DNA of 64,000 nt from Flavobacterium anhuiense (GCF_004151235.1 NZ_JUIV01000010.1:62001-126000), one strand, 5' to 3'; shown: positions 27,727 through 36,363, numbered from the stretch's first letter. The notes: generated from the letters alone by a model not told the origin. Made by a program: numbers and translations.

Positions 27727-27772
27727 TTCCCCATTTTAAATGAAATTAAGAATAATAAACATACATACAGTC

Positions 27773-28777
27773 ATGAAAACAAATCATAAAAAATCAAATA
27801 AAAAAGTACAAACTTCTGCGGCAGCGATGCTTAATTTTCTAATACTATTTTCCGCTTCAGATAAAACAGCAGCACAAAACAATGCAGGAATTGTGGGAAT
27901 TGATCATGTCGGAATCAATGTTCCCGATCTTAATAAAGCCGTTACATTTTTTAGTGATGTGCTTGGTTTTACACCCGTAACGCAATTGGGTCCAATTCCG
28001 CTTGACGCTGATTGGAAAAAACTAAACCATATTAATCCTAATACAGGAGACGTTACCATAAAAATGATCAATGCAGGAAATGGAGCAAGTATTGAAGTGT
28101 TTGAATATGCCGACAATAAAGGAAGTAAAACATATCCAAATACAGATGACATTGGAGCATCTCACATTGCTTTTTATGTAAATGATATTCATGTAGCGGT
28201 CGAATATTTAAAAAGTAAAGGCGTAAAAATATTAGGAGAACCTTTTACAACGCCTTCTGGCGACACAGCAGGCGAGTCTTGGGTTTATTTTGAAACACCT
28301 TGGGGTTCTAAAATGGAGTTGGTTTCGTATCCAAACGGAAAAGGATATGAGAAAACACACCCCAAAACAGTCTTATGGTCTCCGAAAAATAAAGCGATCA
28401 AAAAAACTGCAGATGATTTCGATCCTAAAAAGAACACATTGATAGTAGAAAATCATCTAAAAATCTGGAATGAAAAAGACGAAGCAAAACGTAAAGTTTT
28501 ATTGAATCAAGTTTACGCTACTGATGTAGAAATGGTAGATCGTCATTTTATTGCTGAAGGATTTGAAGATATCAGTAAATTTATTGTAGAGCTTCAGACT
28601 AAAAATTCTGATTTTAGGTTTTCAGCCAAATCTATTGAAACCAATCATAATATTGTGCGATTATATTGGCAATTTGGTTCAAAATCAAAACCATCAGTGG
28701 TTAGCGGCATGGATTTGTTTGTGATTGAAAACAATAAAGTTCAAAAGCTATATGTCTTTTTAGATCAAAAGGAATAA
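27773..28777 (+). CDS. Exported VOC (glyoxalase-like) protein fused to a SnoaL/NTF2-like domain
   Basis: From ATG 27773 the protein has about 334 residues; an upstream ATG at 27740 would add 11 residues and blur the signal peptide. A signal-like segment (LNFLILFSAS, then TAAQN) precedes a VOC domain of about 130 residues with GIDHVGINVPDLNKAVTFF, HIAFYVND and SWVYFETPWGSKMELVS, which contain the usual His/Glu metal-ligand positions. A C-terminal stretch of about 120 residues (ENHLKIWNEKDEAKRK, then RFSAKSIETNHNIVRLYWQ) is SnoaL-like, an NTF2 fold. The reaction is unknown. It probably belongs with the upstream SDR gene. Confidence 0.8.
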   Translation: MKTNHKKSNKKVQTSAAAMLNFLILFSASDKTAAQNNAGIVGIDHVGINVPDLNKAVTFFSDVLGFTPVTQLGPIPLDADWKKLNHINPNTGDVTIKMINAGNGASIEVFEYADNKGSKTYPNTDDIGASHIAFYVNDIHVAVEYLKSKGVKILGEPFTTPSGDTAGESWVYFETPWGSKMELVSYPNGKGYEKTHPKTVLWSPKNKAIKKTADDFDPKKNTLIVENHLKIWNEKDEAKRKVLLNQVYATDVEMVDRHFIAEGFEDISKFIVELQTKNSDFRFSAKSIETNHNIVRLYWQFGSKSKPSVVSGMDLFVIENNKVQKLYVFLDQKE

Positions 28778-28801
28778 TGCTGACTCGTTTTTAAAAATTA
28801 C

Positions 28802-28832
28802 AAAAGCCAGAAATTATTTTTCTGGCTTTTTA
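28802..28832 (+). terminator. Intrinsic terminator after the VOC gene
   Basis: Arms AAAAGCCAGAAA (28802-28813) and TTTCTGGCTTTT (28819-28830) with a T-run. Confidence 0.9.
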
Positions 28833-29124
28833 AATTATATATAATAGTTTTGACTTCTATTGCAGATATTTGAAAATATTGAGTAAGTCAATTTGAAAGC
28901 AATTTCTAATAATTAATTTATCTTGAGTATTTATTTTGGCACATCAATAAAAACAATAACTAACAGCTTTGTCAAGGGAAAATAAAAACTATTAGTATAT
29001 GTGGGAATAATCTTTGTTTTTAAATTGAATTTAAAAAAATGTAATTTAGATTTTTTTTATTTTATTCAATTCCAATGAATTAAAAAGCAACTTTAAAATA
29101 ACTTAAAATTAAGTAGTTTTTTTG
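28833..29124. other. Gene-free spacer before tRNA-Tyr
   Basis: About 290 bases of AT-rich DNA with no credible ORF, repeat or RNA. Only the tRNA promoter at its right end is recognisable. Confidence 0.6.
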
Positions 29125-29155
29125 TTTGGAAATGTAGAAAACGTTCCTATCTTTG
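29125..29155 (+). promoter_or_regulatory. tRNA-Tyr promoter
   Basis: TTTG at 29125-29128 and TATCTTTG at 29148-29155 match the Bacteroidota -33/-7 elements (TTTG, TAnnTTTG) with 19-base spacing. The transcript leader contains a perfect 7-base-pair hairpin (CGCTTAG at 29160-29166, CTAAGCG at 29172-29178). Confidence 0.85.
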
Positions 29156-29193
29156 CAACCGCTTAGAACAACTAAGCGCAACGCTAGAGAGTC

Positions 29194-29274
29194 GGGGAGA
29201 TACTCAAGCGGCCAACGAGGGCAGACTGTAAATCTGCTGTGAAAACTTCGCAGGTTCGAATCCTGCTCTCCCCA
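29194..29274 (+). tRNA. tRNA-Tyr (anticodon GTA)
   Basis: The acceptor arms GGGGAGA and TCTCCCC pair fully, with discriminator A at 29274. The anticodon stem is GCAGA/TCTGC with loop CTGTAAA holding GTA. A long variable arm (TGTGAAAACTTCGC) makes it class II, as expected for bacterial tRNA-Tyr. The T-arm has GGTTCGAATCC. CCA is not encoded. A terminator follows. Confidence 0.97.
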
Positions 29275-29278
29275 CAAG

Positions 29279-29306
29279 GTCCTAATCTTTGATTAGGACT
29301 TTTTTT
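29279..29306 (+). terminator. Terminator of tRNA-Tyr
   Basis: Arms GTCCTAATC and GATTAGGAC with a three-base loop, followed by a T-run. Confidence 0.9.
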
Positions 29307-29438
29307 ATGCCATATTTTTAATGATATGTAGAATCTGATTTATTAAAATTGAAATATCATTCGTTTCAATTTTATCATTCTTTTAGGACGAGTTATCTTT
29401 CCTTGTAATGAAATCTTACTACTAAATTGCCATTGTCA

Positions 29439-29480
29439 TAAGACAAAAAAAATCTCCACTAGGGAGATTTTTTTGTCTTA
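29439..29480 (-). terminator. Terminator of the TlpA-family gene
   Basis: Long inverted repeat around AAATCTCC and GGAGATTT with A/T-runs and outer arms TAAGACA/TGTCTTA. It lies just downstream of the minus-strand stop at 29495. Confidence 0.9.
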
Positions 29481-29494
29481 TTTTAAATGTAGAA

Positions 29495-30661
29495 TTATTT
29501 AGCTAGCAATTCTTGGATTTTTGCTTTAAGTTCAGCACCTCTTAAGTCCTGAGCTACAACTTTTCCTGATGCATCAAGTATAAAAGTTGCTGGAATAGCT
29601 TCAACATTGTATTGTTTAGCAATTGGCTCTTCCCAAAATTTTAAGTTAGAAACATGAGTCCAAGTTAAACCATCTTTTGCTATAGCTTCTTTCCATTTTG
29701 CAGCATCTTTGTCTAAAGACACTCCAACAATATTTAATCCTTTTGAATGGAACTCTTTATATAGCGCCACAACATGAGGATTTTCTTGTCTGCATGGTCC
29801 GCACCATGAAGCCCAGAAATCTACGATAGTTACTTTACCTAAACTTTCTTTAAGCGAAACTACTTTTCCTTCTGGATTTGGAGCCGAAAAATCTGCTCTT
29901 CATTTAGCGCTGCCTACTGGTGCAGCTGTAGCTCCAACAGATGGCATTTTTGCTTGTCCAAATCTAGTTTTGATTTCTTTTCCAGGTGCAGTATTTTTTA
30001 GAGACTCATCCAAACCATTGTAAAGTCCTTCTAATTTTTTCATATCAGCAGTTGGATCATTCAATAAACTTTGGATAATTAAAGCTGTAATGAAAGATTT
30101 TGGGTGATTTTCAGCGTAAGCTAAATATTTCTTTTTGCTTCCTTCTTGAACTTCTTTCTGGATTTCCATGTATTGTTTCATCAAGCCATTGATAGTTGCT
30201 GTATCTTGAGCTTGTTGAGCTTGCTTCATTTTATCGTTGTTCTTTTTCTGGAAATCAATTAAACTTTTTTGAGTTTTGTTCATATCTTCCATGAAAGTTA
30301 CGTACTCATCATTGTTGTAAGTTCCAGAGATTTTAGATTTGTGGATACTATCTTTATCAATAGCAACTTTAATTTCTCCAGTTTCTAAGATGAATGGGAT
30401 AGGACCATTAGCACCTTGTAATATTAATGTATGGAAAGCTGGTTCAGTAACTTTTCCTTTAATTTCAAATTTTCCGTTTTCAACTTTTACTGTATCAAGA
30501 GAAACTGGCATTCTCGTAGCAGGGTCCTGACCTTGTAAGATGATAGTTTTTCCGTTTTCAATTCCTGTAGCAGTACCTGTAATAAGGTATTCTCCATCTT
30601 TAACTTTGCTGCAAGAAATGATAGCCGCAGAAGCTGTAAGTACAAAAAGTATTTTTTTCAT
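29495..30661 (-). pseudogene. TlpA-family thioredoxin-like protein (DUF4369 type) split by one in-frame TGA
   Basis: Read through, this is a 388-codon gene typical of Bacteroidota TlpA-like proteins. It has a lipoprotein signal (lipobox IISC near residue 17), an N-terminal DUF4369-like beta domain (GTATGIENGKTIILQG), a Lys/Gln-rich helical linker, and a thioredoxin domain with WCGPC and VEAIPATFILD. A single TGA at 29900-29902, after GSAK and before RADFSAPNP, interrupts the same reading frame; all other codons are open. The front part (253 residues) and the tail would be two unlinked products. The thioredoxin half has no start of its own that keeps the CxxC motif. It is a recent nonsense mutation or a sequence error. 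The thiol reductase role in the periplasm is known for the family. Confidence 0.85.
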
Positions 30662-30695
30662 TATAAAAAATTAATTAGTTAATTGATTTGTGTGA

Positions 30696-30703
30696 CAAAA
30701 GTA
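30696..30703 (-). promoter_or_regulatory. -7 box for the TlpA-family gene
   Basis: On the minus strand TACTTTTG fits TAnnTTTG and lies about 35 bases before the ATG. No clear -33 element was seen. Confidence 0.45.
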
Positions 30704-30872
30704 TCTAAAAATATAAAACATACAGAATTTTGTAACCTAAAATTTTGTTATAGTTTTTTTGAGTCTAAAACACATGAAATCAGCGTGTTTGTTGGCTTGA
30801 TTTGATGAAAAACTATTAATGTGGAACATATTTGAGAGATCTCTATTCAATTTTTTAAATTTTAGACACAAA

Positions 30873-30900
30873 AAAAGCACTCGTTTAATAGAGTGCTTTT
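30873..30900 (-). terminator. Terminator after the DnaJ-KTSC gene
   Basis: Arms AAAAGCACTC (30873-30882) and GAGTGCTTTT (30891-30900), with T-runs on both strands. Confidence 0.85.
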
Positions 30901-30923
30901 TAGTAAAATATAGTATTGTAAAA

Positions 30924-31364
30924 CTATTCTTGATTTGTTTTCTTTCTCCAAGTAAAAGCATTTAAAATATGTCTTTTTGCAAATCTTGCAGGAGAATCAG
31001 CATTTACCATTTTCACGTAAGTTGCTTTAGGAACACTGATGTATTCGTAAACACTTCCGTTAGAAAAATCAATAATTAAACGTCCCTCAACAAATTTAAA
31101 ATCTGTGATAGAACAAGTAGAAATTGTTTCTGTATATTCAGGTAAATTAAGTTTGATAGTATCAGGGTGAATACTTACTAAAAAGTGGTAAGCTTCGATA
31201 ATCGTTTTACTTTTTTCTTCTGCTTCTTTTAAACCAGCTTCATTTCCAACAAATTTATCAGGATGAGATTCTTTCATCGCATTACGATAAATTGTTTTTA
31301 AATCTTTTAATTCTGCAGTTTTGTCTACGTTTAGTAACTTGCGGTATTCAACTATTTTTTTCAT
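30924..31364 (-). CDS. J-domain protein with C-terminal KTSC domain
   Basis: A 146-residue cytoplasmic protein. The N-terminal half is a short J-domain with HPDKF (HPD at 34-36), the motif that stimulates DnaK ATPase. The C-terminal half (about 85-140) is a KTSC domain, with FVEGRLIIDFSNGSVYEYISVP and SPARFAKRHI. KTSC is also found alone or with lysyl-tRNA synthetase; its function is not settled. It probably acts as a co-chaperone or an adaptor linking DnaK to nucleic-acid partners. It is followed by its own terminator. The start is ATG 31364. Confidence 0.85.
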   Translation of the reverse strand: MKKIVEYRKLLNVDKTAELKDLKTIYRNAMKESHPDKFVGNEAGLKEAEEKSKTIIEAYHFLVSIHPDTIKLNLPEYTETISTCSITDFKFVEGRLIIDFSNGSVYEYISVPKATYVKMVNADSPARFAKRHILNAFTWRKKTNQE

Positions 31365-31511
31365 AAATAAAGGTAACTACTTGTCTATTAGTTTGAAATC
31401 GTTCTTTTTTAGTTCAAATCGACAAATTTTTTGCAAAGGTACACTTTTTTTTAACTTTTTAGTTTTGATCGAAAAAATATTGAAAAAAGTTAACGGTAAG
31501 TTTATTTAACA

Positions 31512-31643
31512 GCAAAGTACGCGAGATTTTTTTGAGATTCATTAAAATGAAAAGTTCGCAAAGCTATGTCTACACAAAGCTTTGCGAACTTAAATATTCT
31601 CAATTCATAACACTCAGAAAAACATAAACTTAGCGTACTTTGC
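31512..31643. repeat. Nested intergenic inverted repeat (TTCGCAAAG family)
   Basis: The outer arms GCAAAGTACGC (31512-31522) and GCGTACTTTGC (31633-31643) enclose an inner perfect 14-base pair (31552-31565 and 31578-31591) around AAGTTCGCAAAGCT. The 31.37-31.68 kb spacer has no ORF; a similar element lies at 52.66 kb. Confidence 0.7.
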
Positions 31644-31685
31644 GTTAAAAATTACACGTTCCAACAAAAACTTGAAACTATAAAT

Positions 31686-31931
31686 TTATTCTGGCTTATG
31701 ATTGGCCTTGTCAAAGTTTCTTGATTTTTTAGGATATTTATCATAGCTCATGTCACTTGGATTTTCGATAACCGATTTTATAGTAATCCAATCGCCCTCT
31801 TTAAATTTGGCTTGAACCATTTTATAGTCTAAAAGATATTCTCCGCAGAAATAATTATTATTTTCATCTTTTTCGATAATGCCGGTAAAAACTCCTTTTT
31901 GTGGCATTTTTTGTTCTGTATCTTTAGACAT
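31686..31931 (-). CDS. Small conserved hypothetical protein
   Basis: About 81 residues from ATG 31931 (MSKDTEQK). An upstream start at 31970 gives an unlikely hydrophobic extension. The product is soluble and charged, with VFTGIIEKDENNNYFCGEYL and a GDWITIKSVIENP strand; it looks like a small beta-rich OB- or SH3-like fold. No family was recognised. The neighbours offer no clue; the next gene is divergent. Confidence 0.55.
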   Translation of the reverse strand: MSKDTEQKMPQKGVFTGIIEKDENNNYFCGEYLLDYKMVQAKFKEGDWITIKSVIENPSDMSYDKYPKKSRNFDKANHKPE

Positions 31932-32006
31932 GATTTTTTTGTTTTGAATTAAAAGGGCAAAGATAAGCAATTTAGGTTTGTTTTAGGGAGTTCGCCGTAA
32001 TCTAAG

Positions 32007-32014
32007 TATATTTG
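32007..32014 (+). promoter_or_regulatory. -7 box very close to a start codon
   Basis: TATATTTG fits TAnnTTTG and ends 5 bases before the ATG at 32019, so the mRNA could be leaderless or nearly so. The -33 region is poor. Confidence 0.5.
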
Positions 32015-32018
32015 CAGC

Positions 32019-32561
32019 ATGCAGAAAAATTTTAAGCCACATCCTAATTCTTTTAAAAATACTTTTTGTGCATTCAATGAAGTGCTTCCTGAAGCCATTA
32101 AAGGTTTAAAGAAACAATTTGAAAGTAAAGCAGGAAGTTCCTATTATTATACTGAAGAAGGAATGTACCGCGTTTCTAATCATTGGGGAAGATTGGCCAA
32201 TAGTAAATGGCGCTTAGTTGGCCGTGATCCAGAAACAGAATCAAAGACAAAAATTGGTTTTGCAAAATGGACAGAATTTTATCCAGACAATGCAACGGAT
32301 AAACTGTATTATATTGAAGCCGATTTCGAAAAAAATCTAGCCAATTATCAGCATAAAAATAATCCTCAGTATGATGGAAAAGCGATTTTAAGAACAAGTG
32401 CTGAAACTGCAAAAAGATTAAAACAGATTAGAAACCTACAGCAGTTGACCAATTGGGCAAAACATTTTGATTATGATGATATTGATGATTTGCGAAAACA
32501 GCTTATCAACGAATTGATTTTTACTGAAAAAACGTTAGAACAAATTAAAAGAGAAGTGTAA
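32019..32561 (+). CDS. Conserved hypothetical protein
   Basis: A 180-residue soluble protein without signal peptide. It has aromatic, charged stretches (GSSYYYTEEGMYRVSNHWGR, then SKWRLVG) resembling a small alpha/beta domain, and a lysine-rich helical end (KRLKQIRNLQQLTNWAKHF). I do not recognise the fold with confidence. The stop codon overlaps the start of a small basic ORF by one base or abuts it, so the two are likely cotranscribed. Confidence 0.6.
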   Translation: MQKNFKPHPNSFKNTFCAFNEVLPEAIKGLKKQFESKAGSSYYYTEEGMYRVSNHWGRLANSKWRLVGRDPETESKTKIGFAKWTEFYPDNATDKLYYIEADFEKNLANYQHKNNPQYDGKAILRTSAETAKRLKQIRNLQQLTNWAKHFDYDDIDDLRKQLINELIFTEKTLEQIKREV

Positions 32562-32702
32562 ATGGGACGTAATAACGAAAGAAACATTAAAAAACACAAC
32601 GATAAATTGCACAAAGCTCAGGCAAAAGCAAAACAGGCTGAAATTTCCAGAAAAGAAAAATTAAAGGAAATCATAAAGAAATTCAACGAAAGCAAAGAGT
32701 AA
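32562..32702 (+). CDS. Small lysine-rich protein (46 residues)
   Basis: The ATG immediately follows the stop of the upstream gene. The protein (MGRNNERNIKKHNDKLHKAQ, continuing to KFNESKE) is a single highly basic amphipathic helix of a kind often kept in Flavobacteria, but the family is not known to me. Translational coupling with the upstream gene supports that it is real. It ends just before the CCACGAATT-type intergenic repeat. Confidence 0.6.
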   Translation: MGRNNERNIKKHNDKLHKAQAKAKQAEISRKEKLKEIIKKFNESKE

Positions 32703-32711
32703 ATATAAGTT

Positions 32712-32800
32712 GCCACGAATTTCACAAATTAGCACGAATTTTATTTAAAATCTGTGTTCAATGCATATTTAAATTCGTGCTAATTTGTGTAATTCGTGGC
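32712..32800. repeat. Long intergenic inverted repeat (GCCACGAATT family)
   Basis: The arms 32712-32741 and 32771-32800 are 30 bases long and match at 29 positions when paired, with a loop of 29 bases. A related copy lies at 40542-40638. The right arm ends just before the next gene, and a GTG inside it (32796) is not a credible start. Confidence 0.9.
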
Positions 32801-32816
32801 TAAAAACAAAAAACAA

Positions 32817-33050
32817 ATGAATTCAAAATTCGAAAACCTAAAAGCAAACGTACAGGAAATCATTGATTTGATCGCTGCGAAAAACGATAGAGAAGCAAAC
32901 AACAAATTATTGGAAGTAAGTGAAACTCTGGACGAAATGATTGATTTTGCTGAAGAAGATGAAGAAGTTAGAGAGATCACTCGTTATCAGGTTTTATTAA
33001 ATCAGCTTCATGTAAAAATTAATGGAGAAGAACCAGTCGATGGAGAATAA
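32817..33050 (+). CDS. Small acidic helical protein
   Basis: 77 residues from ATG 32817 (MNSKFENLKANV). It is nearly all helix, with IIDLIAAKNDREANNKLLEV and TLDEMIDFAEEDEE, and probably forms a coiled coil or helical bundle. The family is not recognised. A GTG at 32796 would extend it into the repeat and is rejected. The YchJ-like gene starts inside its 3' end (33040), suggesting translational coupling. Confidence 0.65.
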   Translation: MNSKFENLKANVQEIIDLIAAKNDREANNKLLEVSETLDEMIDFAEEDEEVREITRYQVLLNQLHVKINGEEPVDGE

Positions 33051-33420
33051 AAAATGTTTTTGCGATACAGGACTGGCTTTTGATGAATGCTGCGGACTAT
33101 ATTTGAATGGCAGCCAAAAAGTACCTTCAGCATTAGCTTTGATGCGTTCCAGATATTCGGCATATGCGACTCACAATGCCGATTATTTAATGGAAACCAC
33201 TTATGTTTCGGAAAGAAAGTATTATTCAAAGCCCGAAATTTTAAGATGGGCAGTTTCTAATAAATGGCAGAAATTAGAAATTCTGAGCTTTACAGAAAAC
33301 ACTGTAGAATTCAAAGCTTATTTTTTAGATTCAGATAATAAACCGCAAGTGCATTATGAATTTTCTACTTTTAAATTTGAAAATGGCGCTTGGTATTATT
33401 TGGACGGAAAGTTTGAATAA
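33040..33420 (+). CDS. YchJ-like (UPF0225) protein with SEC-C-type zinc motif
   Basis: About 126 residues. ATG 33040 (MENKKCFCDTG) is preferred over 33022 because it puts the zinc-binding Cys6-x-Cys8 and Cys17-Cys18 at the expected N-terminal position. The body (SALALMRSRYSAYATHNADYL and the later WYYLDGKFE) is an NTF2-like domain characteristic of the YchJ family. The exact function of the family is not settled. The start overlaps the upstream helical-protein gene by 11 bases, so the two are probably coupled. Confidence 0.85.
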   Translation: MENKKCFCDTGLAFDECCGLYLNGSQKVPSALALMRSRYSAYATHNADYLMETTYVSERKYYSKPEILRWAVSNKWQKLEILSFTENTVEFKAYFLDSDNKPQVHYEFSTFKFENGAWYYLDGKFE

Positions 33421-33526
33421 TTATTATATCTAACACTGTTAGTTGAGATTTTTGGTTAAATATTTTAACTAAAAATTAATAAACGATTCGTTTTTCATAA
33501 TTCCAAAAAGATGTAATTTTAGATTT

Positions 33527-34645
33527 ATGAAAAACGAATTTAAAAAAGGCTTTTATTTTAAGACTTACGAAGCTCCTTTTCAGTCTCCGTTTGACAAACT
33601 TTTTACGATTTTTAAAGAGTTGATCACTCATACTTCGGGTGATTTTGATGAAGCTATAAACTGGCTTCGGGAACTGGACAAAGAATACAAACTTACCGAC
33701 GAGAACTATACTATTGATGATTTTATCGAAGACCTTAAGAAAAAAGGGTACATAAAAGATGAAGTAAAAGGCGATGGAAGTTCCGGTTTTGGCATTACGG
33801 CAAAAACCGAAAGAGCGATTAGACAGCAAGCTTTGGATCAGATTTTTGGAAACTTGAAAAAGTCTGGAAACGGAAATCATAAAACAAAATATGCTGGGAG
33901 TGGCGATGAGCACACAGGGGAATTCCGCGAATATAATTTTGGAGACAGTTTAGAGAGAATCTCATTAACGGAAAGTCTTCGAAATGCTCAGGTAAATAAC
34001 GGTGTCGAAAGTTTTATGCTTACCGAAAACGATTTGATCGTAGAAGATGCGCAGTACAAAGCGCAAATGAGTACGGTTCTAATGATCGATATTAGCCACA
34101 GTATGATTTTGTATGGCGAAGACCGAATTACTCCTGCGAAAAAAGTTGCCATGGCGTTGGCTGAGTTAATCACAACAAGATATCCAAAAGATACATTGGA
34201 TATTTTGGTTTTTGGCAATGATGCGTGGACAATTCCAATTAAAGATTTACCGTATTTGCAAGTTGGACCTTATCATACTAATACAGTTGCTGGTTTGCAA
34301 TTGGCGATGGATATTTTGCGAAGAAAGCGAAATACCAACAAACAGATTTTTATGATCACAGACGGAAAACCAAGTTGCGTTCGCGAACGTGATGGTTCTT
34401 ATTATATGAATAGTAATGGTTTGGATGAATACATTGTCGATAAATGTTATACTCAGGCGCAACAGGCAAGAAAATTACACATTCCGATTACTACTTTTAT
34501 GATTGCGAGAGATCCGTATTTGCAGCGTTTTGTGAATCAGTTTACAGAAGCCAATCAAGGAAAAGCATTTTATACCGGAATTAAAGGTTTGGGTGAAATG
34601 ATTTTTGAGGATTATGAAGCGAATAGGAAGAAGAGGATTAAATAG
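33527..34645 (+). CDS. VWA-domain protein, partner of a MoxR/Mg-chelatase-like ATPase
   Basis: A 372-residue cytoplasmic protein. A helical N-terminal region (1-165) precedes a von Willebrand A domain from about 180. The domain has a MIDAS motif D188-I-S190-H-S192, a downstream TDGKP metal-binding loop, and a Thr in the LQVGPYHTNTVAG segment. Such VWA proteins pair with AAA+ ATPases in metal-insertion or remodelling machines; here the AAA+ gene follows 168 bases later. The target is unknown, since neither cobalamin nor chlorophyll genes are nearby. Confidence 0.85.
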   Translation: MKNEFKKGFYFKTYEAPFQSPFDKLFTIFKELITHTSGDFDEAINWLRELDKEYKLTDENYTIDDFIEDLKKKGYIKDEVKGDGSSGFGITAKTERAIRQQALDQIFGNLKKSGNGNHKTKYAGSGDEHTGEFREYNFGDSLERISLTESLRNAQVNNGVESFMLTENDLIVEDAQYKAQMSTVLMIDISHSMILYGEDRITPAKKVAMALAELITTRYPKDTLDILVFGNDAWTIPIKDLPYLQVGPYHTNTVAGLQLAMDILRRKRNTNKQIFMITDGKPSCVRERDGSYYMNSNGLDEYIVDKCYTQAQQARKLHIPITTFMIARDPYLQRFVNQFTEANQGKAFYTGIKGLGEMIFEDYEANRKKRIK

Positions 34646-34646
34646 A

Positions 34647-34773
34647 GTTGCTAAGGTTCTAAGATGCTAAGATACTAAGGTTTCTTTGCGCCTGAATATA
34701 CGTTGCGTATATTGTAGAGACGCAACGCAGTGTACCTAACACAACAATTGTCACGCTGAGCGGAGTCGAAGCG
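34647..34773. repeat. Composite intergenic repeats between VWA and AAA+ genes
   Basis: Three repeat types lie in a row: the CTAAG-rich periodic element touching the stop codon (34647-34683), a GTAGAGACGCAACGCAGTGT element (34714-34733), and TCACGCTGAGCGGAGTCGAAGC (about 34751-34772). Relatives of each lie elsewhere in the window. No ORF occurs here. Confidence 0.7.
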
Positions 34774-34812
34774 CACCAAATCAATAAATAACAAAATCTA
34801 TATTTCAACACA

Positions 34813-36276
34813 ATGGAAATAAAAACTATAAAGACATTAGGTCAATTAAAAGCCGCTGGATATAAAAGTACAAGCATTAAAGATGAATTGCGAAATAATC
34901 TACGCGACAAAATCAAATCGGGAAAACCTGTTTTTGAAGGTGTTCACGGATTCGAAAATACCGTAATTCCAGAATTGGAAAGAGCAATTCTATCTCGCCA
35001 TAACATCAATTTACTGGGACTTCGCGGACAGGCAAAAACGCGTTTGGCTCGTAAAATGGTCGAATTATTAGATGAATATATTCCGTTTGTGGAAGGTTCA
35101 GAAATTAATGACGATCCATTAAATCCGATTTCTCGTTTTGCAAAGGATTTAATTGGAGAAAAAGGAGATGAAACGCCAATTTCATGGTTGCACAGAAGTG
35201 AACGTTTTTTTGAAAAACTAGCAACTCCAGATGTAACTGTTGCTGATTTAATTGGAGATGTCGATCCGATAAAAGCGGCAAATTTAAAATTATCGTATGC
35301 AGACGATCGCGTAATACACTTCGGAATGATTCCGAGAGCGAATCGCTGTATTTTTGTAATTAACGAATTGCCAGATTTGCAAGCCAGAATTCAAGTAGCA
35401 TTATTTAATATTCTGCAGGAAGGCGATATTCAGATTAGAGGATTTAAATTGAGAATGCCTCTAGATATGCAATTCGTTTTCACTGCGAATCCAGAAGATT
35501 ATACCAATAGAGGAAGCATTGTAACGCCTCTAAAAGATAGAATTGGTTCACAAATTCTGACGCATTATCCAGAAAGTATCGAAATTGCTAGAACAATTAC
35601 AGAACAAGAATCCAAATTAGATAAAAACCAAACAGATGTTGTTTACGTTCCGAGTTTGGCTAGAGATATTTTAGAGCAAATTAGTTTTGAAGCACGCGAA
35701 AGCGAATACATTGACAATAAAAGTGGAGTTAGTGCGCGAATGAGCATTACGGCTTTCGAGAATTTAATAAGTACTGCAGAACGTCGTGCTTTGATTTCGG
35801 GTGTTGATAAGACAACTTTGCGTTTATCAGATTTTATCGGAATCATTCCAGCAATTACAGGAAAAGTAGAATTGGTTTACGAAGGAGAGCAGGAGGGAGC
35901 CAATGTTGTGGCAGAAAGCCTAATTGGTTCTGCTATTCGAACATTATTCCCTGAATATTTTCCTAAAATCGAAAAATTGGAAAAACCAGACGAAAAAACG
36001 CCATACTCTGATGTGGTAGAATGGTTTTTCGCCGAAAGCGGTTTCGAATTATTGGATGATGCTTCAGACAAGGAATATAAAAGCATTTTGGATGAAGTAG
36101 CGCCGTTAGATGAATTATTAAAAAAATATCAGCCTCAATTGGCAAAAGAAGATGTTTATTTTATGAAAGAATTCATTCTTTGGGGATTGGTAGAATACAG
36201 AAAGCTGAGTAAAGACCGTTTTGCAAAAGGCAATCAGTTTAGAGATATTTACGGAAGTTATATTAGTAAATTCTAA
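34813..36276 (+). CDS. AAA+ ATPase of the MoxR/Mg-chelatase (ChlI-like) group
   Basis: A 487-residue soluble protein. Walker A-like GLRGQAKT is at 69-76, Walker B-like CIFVINELPDL at 179-189, and a sensor-1 TANPEDY at 224-230. The extra beta-hairpin/lid region after about 300 is helical. It follows the VWA gene with the same orientation, the standard arrangement of such two-component remodelling machines. Known relatives insert metals or load co-factors; substrate unknown here. Confidence 0.85.
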   Translation: MEIKTIKTLGQLKAAGYKSTSIKDELRNNLRDKIKSGKPVFEGVHGFENTVIPELERAILSRHNINLLGLRGQAKTRLARKMVELLDEYIPFVEGSEINDDPLNPISRFAKDLIGEKGDETPISWLHRSERFFEKLATPDVTVADLIGDVDPIKAANLKLSYADDRVIHFGMIPRANRCIFVINELPDLQARIQVALFNILQEGDIQIRGFKLRMPLDMQFVFTANPEDYTNRGSIVTPLKDRIGSQILTHYPESIEIARTITEQESKLDKNQTDVVYVPSLARDILEQISFEARESEYIDNKSGVSARMSITAFENLISTAERRALISGVDKTTLRLSDFIGIIPAITGKVELVYEGEQEGANVVAESLIGSAIRTLFPEYFPKIEKLEKPDEKTPYSDVVEWFFAESGFELLDDASDKEYKSILDEVAPLDELLKKYQPQLAKEDVYFMKEFILWGLVEYRKLSKDRFAKGNQFRDIYGSYISKF

Positions 36277-36299
36277 AACGATATTTAAGAATAAAGTTA

Positions 36300-36340
36300 A
36301 ACCCGACAGATATATGAAGTCTGTTGGGTTTGTTTTTTTT
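36300..36340 (+). terminator. Intrinsic terminator after the AAA+ gene
   Basis: Arms AACCCGACAGA (36300-36310) and TCTGTTGGGTT (36320-36330) precede a long T-run. Confidence 0.9.
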
Positions 36341-36363
36341 AACACATATCTTCATTGCTGTTT

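Noticed and set aside
29194..29274. tRNA-Tyr as an integration site for a mobile island
   Set aside because: No integrase, tRNA 3'-end duplication or phage gene is nearby.
29900..29902. TGA read as selenocysteine
   Set aside because: The position is in a linker away from the CxxC site, no SECIS-like hairpin was seen, and the context is better explained by a nonsense change or sequence error.
32796..33050. GTG start extending the small acidic protein into the repeat
   Set aside because: The extra residues come from the right arm of an intergenic inverted repeat; ATG 32817 is the better start.
33476..33913. 145-residue minus-strand ORF over the VWA gene start
   Set aside because: Opposite strand of the strong VWA gene; Phe/Lys-rich antisense pattern.
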